A DNA stretch of 64,000 nt from Paralvinella palmiformis (GCA_025642065.1 JAODUP010000128.1:379501-443500); one strand, 5' to 3'; shown: positions 47,361 to 61,000, counted from the stretch's first letter. Numbers and translations are program-made. Notes: generated from the sequence alone by a model not told the origin.

Positions 47361-47809
47361 TCACACACACATCACACACACACACACACACACTTATCCA
47401 CACATACACATTACACGTTTTTTTAATTTATTACAGGCCACTTTCGTATCCTGAAACAGATGTCGTCCTGATATGCTTCTCTATTGACAATCCGGATAGC
47501 TTGGAGAACGTTGTGGAAAAATGGCTGCCTGAAATTAAACACTTCTGTCCGTCAACGCCGTTCATCCTTGTTGGCAATAAATGTGATCTCCGGAATGATC
47601 CGACCACGATAAGTAATCTGGCCAATCGGAACATGAAACCCGTCTCACATGCTGCCGCCTCGCAGTTAGCGACCAAAATTGGCGCGCATGCGTATCTAGA
47701 GTGCTCGGCTAAAACTCGTGACGGGGTGGAGTTTATTTTCGAAACGGCCGCCAGGGCGGCGCTATCGAAAAAGCGAAAGCGACCAAACACAACATGCCGT
47801 TTATTATAG
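42995..47809 (+). CDS. Rho-family small GTPase, gene 2 (three exons, predicted 214 residues)
   Basis: Secure exons are 46556-46755 (P-loop GDGECGKT, switch I PTVFETY, switch [14 protein letters not shown]) and 47437-47809 (GNKCDL, ECSAKT, basic tail, C-terminal CRLL for geranylgeranylation). Acceptors (GTTTCAG, TTACAG) and the donor (CCG|GTAAAT) match gene 1 in position and phase. The proposed exon 1 is 42995-43066, 24 codons starting [15 protein letters not shown], with donor AAG|GTCAGT in the required phase 0 and a TATA box upstream. It would give an N-terminal extension of about 20 residues over RhoA. Exon 1 is a prediction and could belong to another gene. Oddity: Glu replaces the Ala at RhoA position 15. 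Confidence 0.85.
43500..43900. repeat. Microsatellite cluster in Rho gene 2 intron 1
   Basis: (CA)n at 43505-43552 and 43724-43752, (GA)n at 43758-43777, (TA)n at 43795-43812, (GA)n and (GT)n at 43813-43888. Further clusters in the same intron lie at 44099-44165, 45050-45150 and 45350-45455. Confidence 0.85.
44692..44860. mobile_element. Possible hAT-type MITE with a long hairpin
   Basis: Begins CAGGGTTGGGG, like the terminal repeats of many non-autonomous hAT elements, and is built of GATTAC/GTAATC words. Perfect 21-bp inverted arms at 44780-44800 and 44815-44835 enclose a 14-nt loop. The far terminus was not seen. Confidence 0.5.
45480..46755 (+). repeat. Inverted segmental duplication, copy 1 (Rho gene 2 side)
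   Basis: Noncoding sequence before the P-loop exon matches the reverse complement of 61760-62900. Examples are AAAAGGCCTTTTCCTACAAA at 45603, AATCACG.GTGG.TACACGTCA at 45985, CTTTGGAATAAGTTGCTG-like at 46110, the (ATT)n block and the (CGTT)n-like GTTCGTTCGTTC at 46379. Order is preserved, mirrored. Confidence 0.85.
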
Positions 47810-50404
47810 ATGAATATACATATAAATATAAATGAATGAGTGCATTTATTTAGGTACGTGCACACACATACGCACACACACCTATTTTTACATGTACACC
47901 CAATCAAACACTCATAGTACATACTGTTGTAGTTAGAACGCTACACCTGTAATTTAGCTAGACAACAATTTAATGTGTGCATATCAGTGTGTGTGCGTGT
48001 GTGATAATTGTAATTTATATATTGATGCTGTTGGTGTGAGTGGGTGTTTGCGTGCGGGCACGCCTGTTTGTTTATCTGTACTTGCGAAAACTGTCCTCCA
48101 TGTTATCTGCCGAGCCACTCATCTTCAGGATTTGTTATAAGTATTGTATTTATTCAGTGTAGTCCTGTGTGAACGGACTGATGTGATGTCCTTATTTAAT
48201 TTAAATATTAAAATTGTCGAGGTAAGGCTAATTATTTCACCTCGTAATATATTTAACTTTCATTCAACACTTTAATTAAAGCGATTCTTTGGATATTTTC
48301 ATTCTACCGCGAAATATATATTTCCTTATAGAAAACTGTAGATAAGAATATTTCTAGCCATTTAATATTTGAAATTTATCACAGCTGTGATTTTAATAAA
48401 TGCTAAAGGCATTACAATATATTGATATTATAATTGTCCGTATACAGAAATTCTAATCCCGATCAGCAATCGAATGCCATATAAGGCATTCTCATGCATA
48501 TTCTGTTTTATAATTTAATAGCCACGAGGGCCAGATCGAATTGATTCATGTAAATACAAACTAATTCCCACGCTTCTAGCAAAAGAAACGCGTACTTTAT
48601 TTGAGATATAGAGTGATTAATAATGCTGCTAAAGTAATTGTTTTTAGAATCACTTGAAAACGATATTCGGCACCAAACAATTGCTTTAATCACACATACA
48701 TGTATATAAATATCGTGCCGTCCACGCTGCTGTCAGTGGCATTGGTTTACTCCAGATGTCATTTAGCAACTGATGTGATTGATTTTATAGGAAAGCTTGT
48801 GTAAATACATCATAATAAAATGTGTCGTACTTCAGGTGTCTTATTATTGCTCGTTGATATATAAAAGGCAGCGTGGGGGGGGGTAAAATAGGTGAATCTA
48901 ATAGCCGCGTAGCCGATTTTCTATAAGGGAATAGAATATTGAAGATGGCGCTTTAAAGATGCAGATCTAGAATGTATGCTAAATATGTATAGTAAATGTG
49001 GTTCTTGTATGCAAGTTATAGAACCACAGGTTTATACAAATCACCACTTTCATCCACGAATTCGCCACCACACCATCAAATTAGATATCCCCCCCCCCCC
49101 ATTTTGAGGTGGATGTAAATTTGCTATTCACGTTCATATCCATATCCATATGCAAATTAAGATTTAGTTGAACTCTCTAGTATACAGCGCAACCTTCGGA
49201 AATCGCGTAATCGGCAAATGATCAAGGAAAGTTGACGATGTTTCATCTTGGAGGCGAAATATGTATATTACTTATGTGGAACAATAAAGCCACTAAAGGT
49301 ATCACATGAAAGATACTTCGGAAGGATATTTATAAACATGACACTATGCTTAGAAAGGGTGATGCGTATTCCCTGAAGTTTATGATTGTGTAAACTTATT
49401 CGAAGTCTTGATCGCTTATCAGAACATAGCATTGATTAACAGAAGCTTTATTGTTTGGTTGGAGATTGGACGGGTCAGTGTGTGGGTTATGGTAAATACA
49501 GACCAGGTAAAAATACAACAAAAGAGCATAAATGTAAAGGTGTTGAGTAAATGTTTGTGTAGCAAGACTTGCTATAAGCTCAAATTATTTCTTAGCAAAT
49601 AACATTTTCTTGAGCACAAGAATATTTGAAACCGCCAATTTTGCAAAACTGATTTACTGTACGTGTGTGTGTGTGTTTGTGTGCATGCGTGTGTGTGTGT
49701 ATATAAAATGTTTGATGTTCTCAATATTAAGTCCTACGTTTACAACATAATACCGTCGTATATTTACTTCCAAAGTAAATAATTCTTTTATCAAAAAACT
49801 TACATGTAAACAAACCAACATAGACAGAGATTTTGCGAAGATAATATTGAGGTTAGTTGACCCCCAAATTGCACTTTTATAACAGCGACTACAGTTTAAA
49901 CTAAATTAGTGTCCTATATTTCAAAAAAAAAATCATCATTATGGCACACAAAGGATTTTACATAACCTAACGATTAGAGGTTGCAAGTCCAAAACAAACG
50001 CTTCCATAATTTTACATCAAAATCGTTTACATTCGCAACATAATAAATGTAGCTCTTCGGCATAATTAACTTAAAGCTACAAGTACACAATTGGAGAAAA
50101 TAAAATGGCGACATATAAATGACGGGGCTAATTATAAGTCATTATTTGAAGAAATAACACTAATTTAAATGATCATACAGTTGTTATTGTGGGAATGATT
50201 TTCAAAACGTTATGTTTGTTTAGTAAAATAACCAAAACAAAACTTACGGAGCAAATATAGATCTACCTGTAAAACTTTATCCCTTACTTCTACATGTTTC
50301 TTTTTAATAACAACAAGTTATTCACATATCGCGTGTCTATAATTGTGTAACAAAAGTACTCACCATGTACAGTTGGACATTTCCGGTACAACCATAACAC
50401 TTAC
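47810..50404. other. 3' flank of Rho gene 2 and gene-free stretch
   Basis: AATAAA at 48395-48400 could be the Rho gene 2 polyadenylation signal (about 0.6 kb 3'UTR). C-runs lie at 48877 and 49091; (GT)n near 49660-49700. Nothing else recognised. Confidence 0.4.
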
Positions 50405-50456
50405 ACGTGTATTTCAGTGAGCCTCTGCGCTTGCGCCGACCGTTACAACCATTCAT
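50405..50456 (-). CDS. Possible first coding exon of an unidentified gene
   Basis: On the minus strand a CCAAT box (50527-50523) in a GC-richer, promoter-like patch precedes an ATG at 50456. The open stretch MNGCNGRRKRRGSLKYT ends at a consensus donor (ACGT|GTAAGT). An NRF1-like GCGCTTGCGCC overlaps. No downstream exon was recognised. Confidence 0.22.
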
Positions 50457-50796
50457 AACGAAGCTATCATAATTTCTAAGCCGACCCAGAAGCAGCCGAA
50501 GCCCGATAGGAGGTGCGCTGTGATTGGCTTTAATTATCTGACACGCGTACAGAATATCAACATCAGATGGGCAACATATTATTTGATGTCTTTGATTGAT
50601 ATCTTTCATTTTACAATCTATGATCACAAAACGGAGATTGCACTCGAAAGTACACTGGAAAGTGAAGTCGTCGTCATTCGTCTCACTGATCGATTGATTT
50701 CATTCGTTTCATGAAACAGGGATGGGACACGAAAGTGCGAGCACTTATTTCTATTGTGGTCCCGTTTATTGAGTGGCTCTTCCTAATTCCTCGCCA

Positions 50797-50990
50797 ATCA
50801 CCCACAAGGAAAATGTACGGAAAGAGGGAGCCGAAATACCACGAGGGTGGTGACTGCCTGAGTGTACCAGAAATCCCATTTAACATGGCCAGCCACCTAT
50901 GATGATGTGAGACGAGAGATTAATACCTGGAAAGGTTTCGACCTTTTGACAAAATCGAACCCGTGATGCTTGGCGGTTAGGGTAAATCCA
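50797..50990 (-). repeat. SINE, family B, diverged, 3'-truncated
   Basis: Reverse-complement match to the 29081 copy (CCACGAGGGTGGTGACTGCC, CATTTAACATGGCCAGCCACC, GGTTTCGACC) including a worn tRNA head near 50960-50985. Confidence 0.75.
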
Positions 50991-51739
50991 TCATCGTAGA
51001 ATTATATGCCGACAGATGAAGAGAAATCTACTGCTATAATATTGTAGAATAAGCTAATCAATAGATTACTAGTTATGAACATCTTATTATTGATGATTGG
51101 ATGTAAAAACTAAGTATCACCTTTTTAGTTATTAAAATAATGCTAGATGATTTAGGGGAAAGAAATATTTCTACGTACCTTTGCCTAAGACTCTGACTAC
51201 GTCATTATGCCATTTACTGATTTAGGAAGGTAGATGCCTATTCTAATCAAGGAAGTACCTCTGTGTATCAATTAAAAGTCGGTAATCTGAAATAAGTTAT
51301 CACCATTTAACCGAATATTCATTTGTTACCGTATTTCTATCCCGCTGCCTGGCGAATTCGAACCAAAAAGGTCCTAATTTTTACTTCACGGTGTTACCAC
51401 TGACCAATCATGATCCACGCGTTTTGTTTTCAAAATTATTTTTAATATATCCGCCATATCCACGTTGACGTCAATACCGGCCGTCTCGCATGTATCAGTG
51501 CGTGCACAGAAACAATTTCCTAATACATGTATATATACTTATCTTAGATGATTGCCGATTGGCGATAGTCGATAATAGTTCAAGCTTCAAATAGCTCGGC
51601 ATCATAACCATTGACATGAAAGAAAACTAGAACGAGCACTCAGTGGTGTTTGAATGGGCCGCCATGACCAAACAGCGCTGACTTCCGGTAGTGGCAAAAG
51701 CAACGTTTAAGAGGCTGTGCTTCGAGTTTTGAACCTATG
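50991..51739. other. Gene-free stretch
   Basis: AT-rich, nothing recognised. Confidence 0.4.
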
Positions 51740-53600
51740 AATATTGACATTTATTGTGATGTGTGCATTATAATTTTGTATGTGCCCGCCTCAGAACATT
51801 CTCCAAGGTTATTATGTCCTTCTTGGCATCCACACTGAGTTGGCATATTCTAGATGTGGTCTGACTATTGCTTTATACAATCTTGTGAAATTTTCTGTAT
51901 CCAATTATACAAAGGATCTCCTTATTAACGCCATCATCTGATTTGCCTTACTAACTTTTTCCATTATATGGTGTTCGAAACTAAGATTACAGTCCGCTGT
52001 GACTCCCAAGTGTTTCTTTTTGCACCTGATCTAGTATGTGATCTATGTATGTATTATTCCCAACCTATTTTCTCATGGTATATTTTTTCTAGTCCTGTTT
52101 CTTCTTTCTTGAGATGGTCATCTCCTTGTATTTGTCTGGGTGGAATCGCAAAAGCCATTTATTTGACCACCCTTGTAAATGATTTGAGATCCCTTTGTAG
52201 AGTTTGTATGTCCTCATTTGGTCTTATTTCTCGAAACACCTGTGGGTCTTCTGCAAACATAAATACTTCAGAGATCATGTTATGATGGAGATCATTTGTG
52301 TAAAGAACAAATAAAAGTGGTTCTAGAACACTCCCTTGGAGATCCCACTAAGGACATCGGCCTATGCTGAAAACTGTCCTTTAACCGACACTCGCCGTCT
52401 TCTATTTAACAGAAATGATGTTACCCATCTGACTATCTTTCCAGACATACCATACGATCTAAGTTTGCCAATGAGCCGTTTATGTGGAACCGTGTCAAAT
52501 GCTTTCATGAAGTCAAGATACATTACATCTAACTCCCCTCCTCTATCCAGAATCTCTGTCCAAGTATCTAAGACTTTCTCTTCATATGATAACATCCGTT
52601 ACTAATGATTCCATAATCTTACAGGCTATGCATGTAAAACTGACTGGTCTATAGTTGCATGCTAACTTCCTACTCTCCTTCTTACAAATTGCAGAGATAT
52701 GGGTTTGTCTCCATTCTTTTGGCATGGATCCCTTTTCTAAGGTTGAGTTGTATATTATTTCCACTGACGTGCCAAGTTGTTCTACTGTTTCTTTCAGAAG
52801 TCTTGGGTGTATTGTATCCGGGCCTGGTGACTTATTGAGTTTCAATTTCATTAGTTTCTCGACAACATCTTTCTTAGAAATTTTTATATCTTCCAGCTGG
52901 GAGTCCACAACCATGTTTTCCAATTTTGGTATATCTGTATCCGGTTTCTTGGTGAATACACGGCGGAAAATGTTGGAGAGAACTTTTTCCTGGTCTGTTT
53001 TGGTTAGCATTTCTTCAGTTCCGTCTGACAGAATGATTAGATCTGAAACTCCAGTTCTGGTTTAAATTTTCTCCTTTCACATAGTTCAGGAATTGCTTTG
53101 GATTCGACTTTGCCTGGCTCGAGATATCTTTTTCCAAATCTCTCTCTAACACTTGCGTGTCGTAGTTCGTACTTTATTTCTCCGATGGGTGTATTCTTTA
53201 CATTTCTCTGGATCTCTTGTCTCCAGATATCTCTGCCATAAACGGTGTTTCTTTTTTGTTGCTTGGAGTGTATGTTTATGTATTGGAATGCCATGCCTCT
53301 TTTTTGTACCTCCATTATGATTGCTTTGGATATTTTCCATTGTGTTTACGAATCGTGTGTATGTGGTGTAAGTTTATTATTCTAAGGGCCACATAGTCTT
53401 CATTTGTTAGAAACAGATCAAGCAGGTTTTTGTCTTATTTGTTCCTCTCCCTGTGGACTCTTGTTACGTGTTGGAACTAGTACCCATCTCTTAACGACTC
53501 TACAGTTTTATATTCTACTCCATCTGCGCCATCTCCCATTGTTTTCCATGTATTCCTATCAATATTTGAGTAGTTGAAATCCCCATCTATCAGTGCATGG
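51740..53600 (-). pseudogene. CR1/Jockey-group LINE ORF2 remnant
   Basis: Reading leftwards: the end of an apurinic-type endonuclease (GDFNYSNIDRNTW, 53590-53550) and a LDLFLTNED block (about 53400). The linker follows (53037-53315) with ERFGKRYLEP, and then RT with LKLNKSPGPDTIHPRLLKE, YRPVSFTCIACKIMESL (52582-53010), and VMYLDFMKAFDTVPHKRLIG plus SFLLNRRRRV (52362-52595). A C-terminal trace (KKDIITLENVLRRA) lies near 51800. Stops and frameshifts separate the blocks, and the 5' end is cut at about 53600 where retrotransposon gag sequence begins. This is the best-preserved LINE in the window but still defective. Confidence 0.88.
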
Positions 53601-53889
53601 ATGCTACTTGTCTGGCTTGCTTATCGCATTAGATTTCGCAGCCTTTCGTACGACCATTGCTCTACGGATAGACTGGCACAAACAGGCGGCGACTCTTCCT
53701 CTATTGGCGTAGCTCATTTGTCGAACACTAATCAGAATAGTTCCGGATCACGCCAGCGCACTAACTCGGTGATTTCACGTCGTCTGGATCGTTTACTGAT
53801 CCCCGGCTTCCGGTCACGTATTCTCACACACTTCCCACCTTATTCATTTTCGACTAATCGACGCCTATTCCCGAATCGAACGTCGTATT

Positions 53890-54253
53890 CCTATTGGTCG
53901 ACTCTACGACGACGTCAGCGTCGAGCAGTTTCCCGCGATCTGCGCTGGTGTCGTCGTACTTCCGTCGGCGGCGATATCGCTATCGCTGTCCGAACCGTCT
54001 CCCGGTGTACGTACTTTCGATTCTCGCCACACCTGAAATCGAGTCAGGAGATCTAGAGACACCACGTCGCTGCCATAAACTGTCACGGATTTAACATCCA
54101 TCCGGCCTTCCAGTTCCAGGCCCATCCGTTCTATATGAACAGCCTCGTATCGGCTATCCGGCAATCTGCGAACGGAATCCCGAAGCCGCAGATGGTCCGG
54201 CACATGGCGCCGTTGGGTACCGGATCGATGTCGTTGAACATTGACGTCATCAT
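53890..54253 (-). pseudogene. Gag-position remnant of an LTR retrotransposon
   Basis: Lies directly after the LTR and primer-binding site on the minus strand. A frame opens with ATG at 54253 (MMTSMFNDIDPVPNG). After a frame change it continues as an open stretch (53904-54203) with HIERMGLELEGRMDVKSVTV and an acidic GDGSDSDSDIAADG segment. By position this is the start of Gag. Clade (Gypsy or BEL/Pao) undetermined. Confidence 0.5.
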
Positions 54254-54267
54254 GGCAGCTTCTAAGC

Positions 54268-54290
54268 TTCGAATCCTGGCATGCTCGCCA
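54268..54290 (-). promoter_or_regulatory. tRNA primer-binding site
   Basis: On + this reads as the 3' end of a tRNA: T-arm-type TTCGAATCCTG, then an acceptor-like stretch, then CCA, one base from the LTR end at 54292. The minus strand therefore starts TGG.. as a PBS should. The unusually long match suggests a serine- or leucine-type tRNA primer. Confidence 0.7.
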
Positions 54291-54291
54291 T

Positions 54292-55043
54292 TGAAAAGTA
54301 CCGAGATCCGGATCTCGGCCTTAGCTAAGTTCTCTCTTTCAAAACTCAGAACTCATGTGGTCTCGAATCTACTTTATTCCTCTACTCAAAATTGTACAAA
54401 AACTATACACTCCTCGAAACTATACACTCCAAAACCACCACCTCTACTACTACTCCTCTCCCCTTCAAATAAATCTACAAAAATCCAGATATATATATAG
54501 GGAATTGTTCCCTCAGCAGCATCAGCGTTGTTGTCCGGTAGACCCCGCATAGTCACCTGGTTCAATCAGCGCTGACTTGGCTGGGTCGAGAACAATCCTC
54601 CACTAAAACTCCTCCCACACATCCAAACAGGTATGCAAAGGGGAATTCTCCCCCAGCACAATCAGCGTGGTGTCCAGTGGAGATTCGCATGTCCCTTGAT
54701 CCAATCTCCGCTGACTTGGCTGTACCAGTACAAACATTCACTAACAAAGCTTTCACACATTCAATCCACACCACGAAAACATTAATAAAGTACAAACCTA
54801 ACCAAACCCAACGGATACGACATCTACACCCGTGCGATTCCAACAACCGACCGGCCACAAATCTCCAAGCGACACGGAACGAGTGATCACCAACTTCTTT
54901 CGCACATCAATAAATCGGAGATCTATGGTTTCACACCCATTTCACCTGACAATTGGACGGCCACAAACCGTTAAGCGACACGTACGAGCGATCACTAATT
55001 CTTCATAACATAAATTAATTCGACAACCGGCCATGATTTTACA
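54292..55043 (-). mobile_element. 5' LTR of the same family as the 32-kb solo LTR
   Basis: 752 bp with TG..CA ends, collinear with 31870-32898 minus its SINE. On the minus strand TATATATATCTGG (about 54500) precedes AATAAA (about 54375), which lies about 80 nt before the LTR end and PBS. The internal region is truncated after part of gag, and no second LTR is present. Confidence 0.8.
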
Positions 55044-55485
55044 CGTGGATAGGCCGCCCTGGATCCACAGACAAACCTATCACCAGTACTACAACACACT
55101 TATCACCAATAATACAACACACCGTCGTCGTATCATTTATCATTGGGCCGACTGTCTCGTCAGCGGGCCGATCCGTCACTTGGGCCGATCTGTCTAGCAT
55201 TCAGTGACACCAGCAAGTGCCCGAGCTGAAAATCCAGAAGAAGGAATATCAGCAAAATTACTGACACTAAGTAAAAATTCACAGCAAAACTCCGAATACT
55301 ACAAGTAATATCAAAAATACAAGCAAGAGCGCCTGATGAAAAAGTCAATAGACTGTATCAGCAAAATCTATCAAACTAACAATTCAAAGTAAAATTATGA
55401 ATAATAATCAGCAGTCACGAATTTCATTCATGCAAGAGCACCCGATGAAAATCCGTATATTTGTAAACTTAAGAAACAATATCCG

Positions 55486-55529
<44 letters not shown>

Positions 55530-55985
55530 CTCTGTGTTTGTGTCTAATGTATGACAATAGCTGAACACTCATACTGTTGTTACCAGAGAGTTTTTTGTTA
55601 TCTTGACAACCGGGGCTGTCTCGAAACGGGACCGTCCCGTTTCGCAATCGGTATGGTTTTAAGAATGCCTGTACGTTCGCCAACGATATGGCGACGAAAT
55701 ATCGCGCTGTTGTTTCTAACTTTTCGGTATAGATGGCCAGTTATCTAGCAGAGTGATATGTTGCTGTGATGTAGAGACCTATATAGATACGTGAAGAAAT
55801 AAATTCTGAAAACAGTAAATTATTTGAAGTTGTCGAAACGGTCCTCTTACCCTTTTAATGTGTCTTTATTTCGGAAATATACATTCCATACACATGAGAC
55901 AATGTAGAAATTGCGATAACAATAGGCTGTGACACACCAAACATACATACACGCACGCGCGGACTCACGCACGCACACACACACG

Positions 55986-56025
<40 letters not shown>

Positions 56026-57167
56026 ATACTTATTTATTTATTTACATACATATACAGGATGATAATGGCGAAAACAAACAAATAACCTGTCGAGAATAAA
56101 GAACCCTTGGTTCCATTTTGTGCTAATGCAGGAACTGAAACGATGAAATAAAGTACACAAGAGTTCTTTTATCGAACTGTTGTCGGGCTCATATAAACGA
56201 TCGAGTTCTAAAACTGAATAAGGCTTTTACCACGTTAACACTTACATGTGGTGTTACCAATATACTGGAGCCAAAATTATGTGGCACCACACGTGAGCAT
56301 ATACCCAATTAAAACGATCCGAATAACATCGGTCCCACCCACAACACTCTATATAGAGATATTGCTATTTAGTTCAATGTTTAGATTGGGCCAATAAAAA
56401 TTAAATCCACAAATTAATTTACCATTTAATTTTTTAATTCAGAAATATTTCTTCCATGACAATCCTACTTGGAATATAAACTACTCTGAGTACTCAGAGT
56501 ACCTACTCATGGTAAAAAGTATTAGGCCCAAAAAGAGTCCGGAAAAATTACGGAAATGGAATTGGAAAATTTCAGATTTTTTAAGTGAGAGCGAAGTACT
56601 ACTAGTAGAATTTGTCTAACAATTAGACTGATTGTATATTTTAGATTAACTGTATGCAGAGTATAATATCGAAATGTAACTATTTCATTTCATAATACGA
56701 AACGTATGGTAAGATCGATTGTTGCATGGAAAAGGGCAGGCTTTTGTTTTGTTGGTTAAAGGAACAGTCCACCTTCATTTCAATTTTTCAGTACTAACAC
56801 AACTATGTCAATAAATAATGTGAAGATATGAAAACGATCACCCACACATTAAATGTTCCAGTTCAAAGTGCTGATTGATCAAGTTTTAATGGGCTGTGGG
56901 CGATGCCATTTTGAAGCTAGGCAGAGGCTGGAAGATCCTGAATGCTGACGTCACTTGCACGTATCAGTATGACCGAAAGTCTGTAGAGCCCGTACGAAAG
57001 CATGTAAACAAGTTTCAGCCAGGAATAATTCCAGAACAAAACGCAATAATCTTGTTAAAAGTACGCCATGAATGATACACAACCATATCAGTTTGAGATT
57101 ACAGATGTAGTGTTCTACGTAAAGCATTAACTACTACTAGTGTTTGGTTGAGAGTCAATGTTAAAAG

Positions 57168-57205
<38 letters not shown>

Positions 57206-57259
57206 ACGTACGTACGTACATAAATGCACTCATTAATTTATATTTATATGTATATTCAT
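55044..57259. other. Gene-free stretch with repeats and a palindrome
   Basis: (TA)n at 55488-55527; (CA)n(TA)n at 55960-56024. An 18-bp perfect palindrome ACTCTGAGTACTCAGAGT lies at 56483-56500. 56578-56670 is a copy of the dispersed repeat at 33765-33860. (GT)n at 57167-57205 with a CGTA run. No gene seen. Confidence 0.45.
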
Positions 57260-57724
57260 CTATAACAAACGGCATTTTGTGTTTGGTCGCTTTCGCTTTT
57301 CCGATAACGCCGCCCTGGCCGCCGTTTCGAGAATAAACTCCACCCCGTCACGAGTTTTAGCCGAGCACTCTAGATACGCATGCGCGCCAATTTTGGTCGC
57401 TAACTGCGAGGCGGCAGCATGTGAGACGGGTTTCATGTTCCGATTGGCCAGATTACTTATCGTGGTCGGATCATTCCGGAGATCACATTTATTGCCGACA
57501 AGGATGAACGGCGTTGCCGGGCAGAAGCGTTTGATTTCAGGTAGCCATTTTTCCACAACGTTCTCCAAGCTATCCGGATTGTCAATAGAGAAGCATATCA
57601 GGAAGAGACCTGTGTCAGTATACGACAGCCTCCTGTGAGAAATATGAAGAAACGTGTAAAGTAAATCTCATCGGTAAAAATGAAAAGGAATTGATTGGAA
57701 ATTAAATTTAAGTTCTTAATTTAA

Positions 57725-57771
<47 letters not shown>

Positions 57772-58046
57772 ACGGGGGCAAAGTTGTGTGGAAGAATTAT
57801 TTGTAATGATCGTATATAACCTTTGTGTGTATTGTTCTTGGGGCCAAATAGGTCGTCACCCGCACGGTTTATTTTGCTGACAACATGGCGGAGTGCAAGA
57901 CATGGTATTTCCCCATGGTGTATATTTTGTTTAATTTGTTGGATGCTAAGCACTTAGCAGCCTAAAGTTTGTCAACCGTCAACCTTGTCTTTAGCAATAA
58001 ATAGTATTACAAGCTGATGCATTGTCTTGCCTGAATGTTACATCCA

Positions 58047-58092
<46 letters not shown>

Positions 58093-61000
58093 TACCCCCC
58101 CAAAAAGGTATATTATATATACAAAAAACAATTTAATTTCACAATAGAGATTGTTTGAAGGCAGAGTGAATGACTTACTCAGGGAGGAGACACGACCAAA
58201 AGTTAAATCACTGTTTATGTTACAATACATTAACCAAACCAGCAGAAAAAAGAAAAGTTTAGAGTTAAACCTCAGTTTTGAATAAAATTGGTAATTTTCA
58301 TAAGGGTTATTCCAGTTATAACGATATGGGGGTCACTGGTGGCAATTTGATTAATAATACATAGGTGATGGGGTCTGAGCAATAGAAACATGATGGATGG
58401 AAGGTAGACTAGAATAATAATAATTGTTGATGGTCGGTTTTGTGCAAATCTAAGTATGGTGATGGGTGGGTGTAGAAGTAGAATCACGAAGAAATGAATT
58501 TCATCGGAGATAAATAACACGGAAAAACATCGTTTTAATTTTGTCAATAACATCCCGAGCGGTAATAACAGCTGACGCATTTGCAATAAATGTTTGTGGA
58601 ATGGATTGATAAAATCCAGATATGGCTCAATCCAATGGCATCAAGACCAGCGTTTTGTCTATTCCGACCTTTTATCCCGATTTTTGAGGCCACACAGTCC
58701 ACTTGGATGCTACGTACTATCATAATTTATCCCGGGGACACTATAACGCCCAATGCTTCGGTTTGTAGGCATACAACAAATCACTAACTAAAACGCGATC
58801 TAGGATGAATATTATCACAAATGTATACATCTAGAAAGCTAACAGATCATGTGCATACAATGTATGTATTAGCGAACCTGCATAAATTGTATTAATCTGA
58901 AAAAATGGATTATAACTAACTTTGTACATGGCATACAAAATGAGACTACTTGATAAAACGGGAGCATTTCATATACAGATGCCATATTTAATGGAGAATA
59001 TTAGTGTAAGCAAAATGTTTAATTATAGGTGGTTGGCTGTACTATTACTTGCACAGTGAGACAGCATTTCACCTGTAAGCTGCCTTTTCAGCTTAGATTG
59101 AGAACCGGATGTATAATGACGAGAACAACAACTCCATTTGTTCCATATTTTGGAAAGTCAAATAAAGGTAATTTTCTAACAAAAGTGGAGTCACACCTTT
59201 GAATATACAGCTGACGTGACAGCCTGGTTGTGAGTCGATTCTGGATCCCATCATTAACACTAAAAATCTTATCAAAAGAATAAGGTAATTTCTTAGGTCT
59301 ATTTTTATTCATAAAAAGTGTTATTTCATATTCAAGTTGATCCTTAATTTTCAAAACTTTTTAAAATTATTATTACCAAACCAAACTATGTTATATATCA
59401 TTAGAAATAGATTTACAAAGGTATCATTTTGGGACAAGAATTATTGTCATATGATAATCGTAGCTCGCTGTACTGCTTTTTGAGCATTATGTGCTTGGGA
59501 TTTGTTTCTGCCACAACAATTAATATATCTGTCACCATAATCCAACCATAAATTAAACCTTAATGGGCACTAATAATAAGTATGTGTTTCTTATCAATCA
59601 CTCATTCATGTTTTGTAATAAACCTATTCATTAAACCGTATATTGTTTTTTGTTTTTTCTTCTGATATGAACCTGATCAGTCTCGAATGGCGTGGAGCTT
59701 TAATGTAGCACCACAAGTGATGTATTTAATAAACACACATTCACTAACACAGTCAATTAGCTGCAGTACCGTCGGTGTAGTCGTGATCAGGAATAACACT
59801 CGTGTTACTATTTGTCAATTTAGGGTTAAGTTGCTTTAAAGAATTTACACCCTTTCACTTGTTTTTCATTGCAAAAACTCCCTCGATGCGGAATCCATGG
59901 CGTACACTAACAGTAGCTAAGTTCGGCTACTATGGCACTCAACGGTGTAATGCTTCTGCACCGGCCTCCAATTTAAAAATTAATAATTAATTTTCTACTT
60001 AATTGGTTTGAATCTACACGTCATATTTTTAAGTATGAATAGTTATTAGTACCATAAAATTTATTTCGCAGAGATAATAGTAGCCTAATGCTAAGTAATT
60101 GATAGCTGAAGTTGAGCCATATAACAAGGAAAATGTGGCTTATTGCCATTGGCTGGGCGCAACCATATGGCAGCTCAGTGGCGTCAAAATTAAAATTGGC
60201 GCCTTTCTTGCTTGCTTTGTTTTTCGGGGAGAATCCATAAGCTGTTGCTTAATCAGCACAGCCTCTATGCTGGAATGGTTGAAACTAACTCCTCCCTCGC
60301 CACTCACAGGGGAGCAGTACGGAAAGATGGAGCCTAAATACACTGAAGATGGTCACTACCAGGGTGAATACGTCCCCAGGGGGTCTTTAACGTCCCCCTT
60401 TATTTTTAATAATTCAATGGAGACGGCAGCGCCATTTAACGTGTTCAGCCACCCACGATGTTGGGAGCCGAGAAATTAATCTCTGGAAATTTTTCGATCT
60501 CTTGCTGGTATTGAACCTGTGACCCTTGCCACCGGGTTCCGGGTGCATAACCGCTAGGCCACCGGAGCTTCAGTTATATCAGGGTTGAAAGTTAAGTTAA
60601 AATTGATATGAGCTGGTAAGACAAAAAAGACTGTAGCCTGACGAACACGATACTAGCCCGACAACAGAAAATTACGACCAAAATGAAATACAACCTAAGT
60701 AAACAACAAACACCACGAGACAGGTCAAGTGTGAAGAAAGTTTGCCAGTTCCGGAAGTCGGGAAGTAGACTGGATCTGTCCTTTACCTATCACGACAATA
60801 GGGAAACAACCTGTCTCGTTTTCTAGGTTTTTCTTGGCTCATTGATATTCAGCATCTCACTAACCAATGAGATACAGGCAAGTCAGGCATTTAATGATAG
60901 ACTGTTCAACCAGCGTGTGTCGTTCAGACATCGAGACAGGGCAATAAAAAAAGTTAGCCGACATATTTATTCAGGCTTTTAACGGAATTTAATGGTTTTC

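Noticed and set aside
47431..47922. 163-codon frame antisense to Rho gene 2 (and its equivalent at 57279-57638)
   Set aside because: Antisense of the conserved terminal exon; both arise from the same coding constraint.
53574..54056. 160-codon open frame on +
   Set aside because: Overlaps the gag-position sequence of a minus-strand retrotransposon; Arg/Ser-rich composition of a shadow frame.
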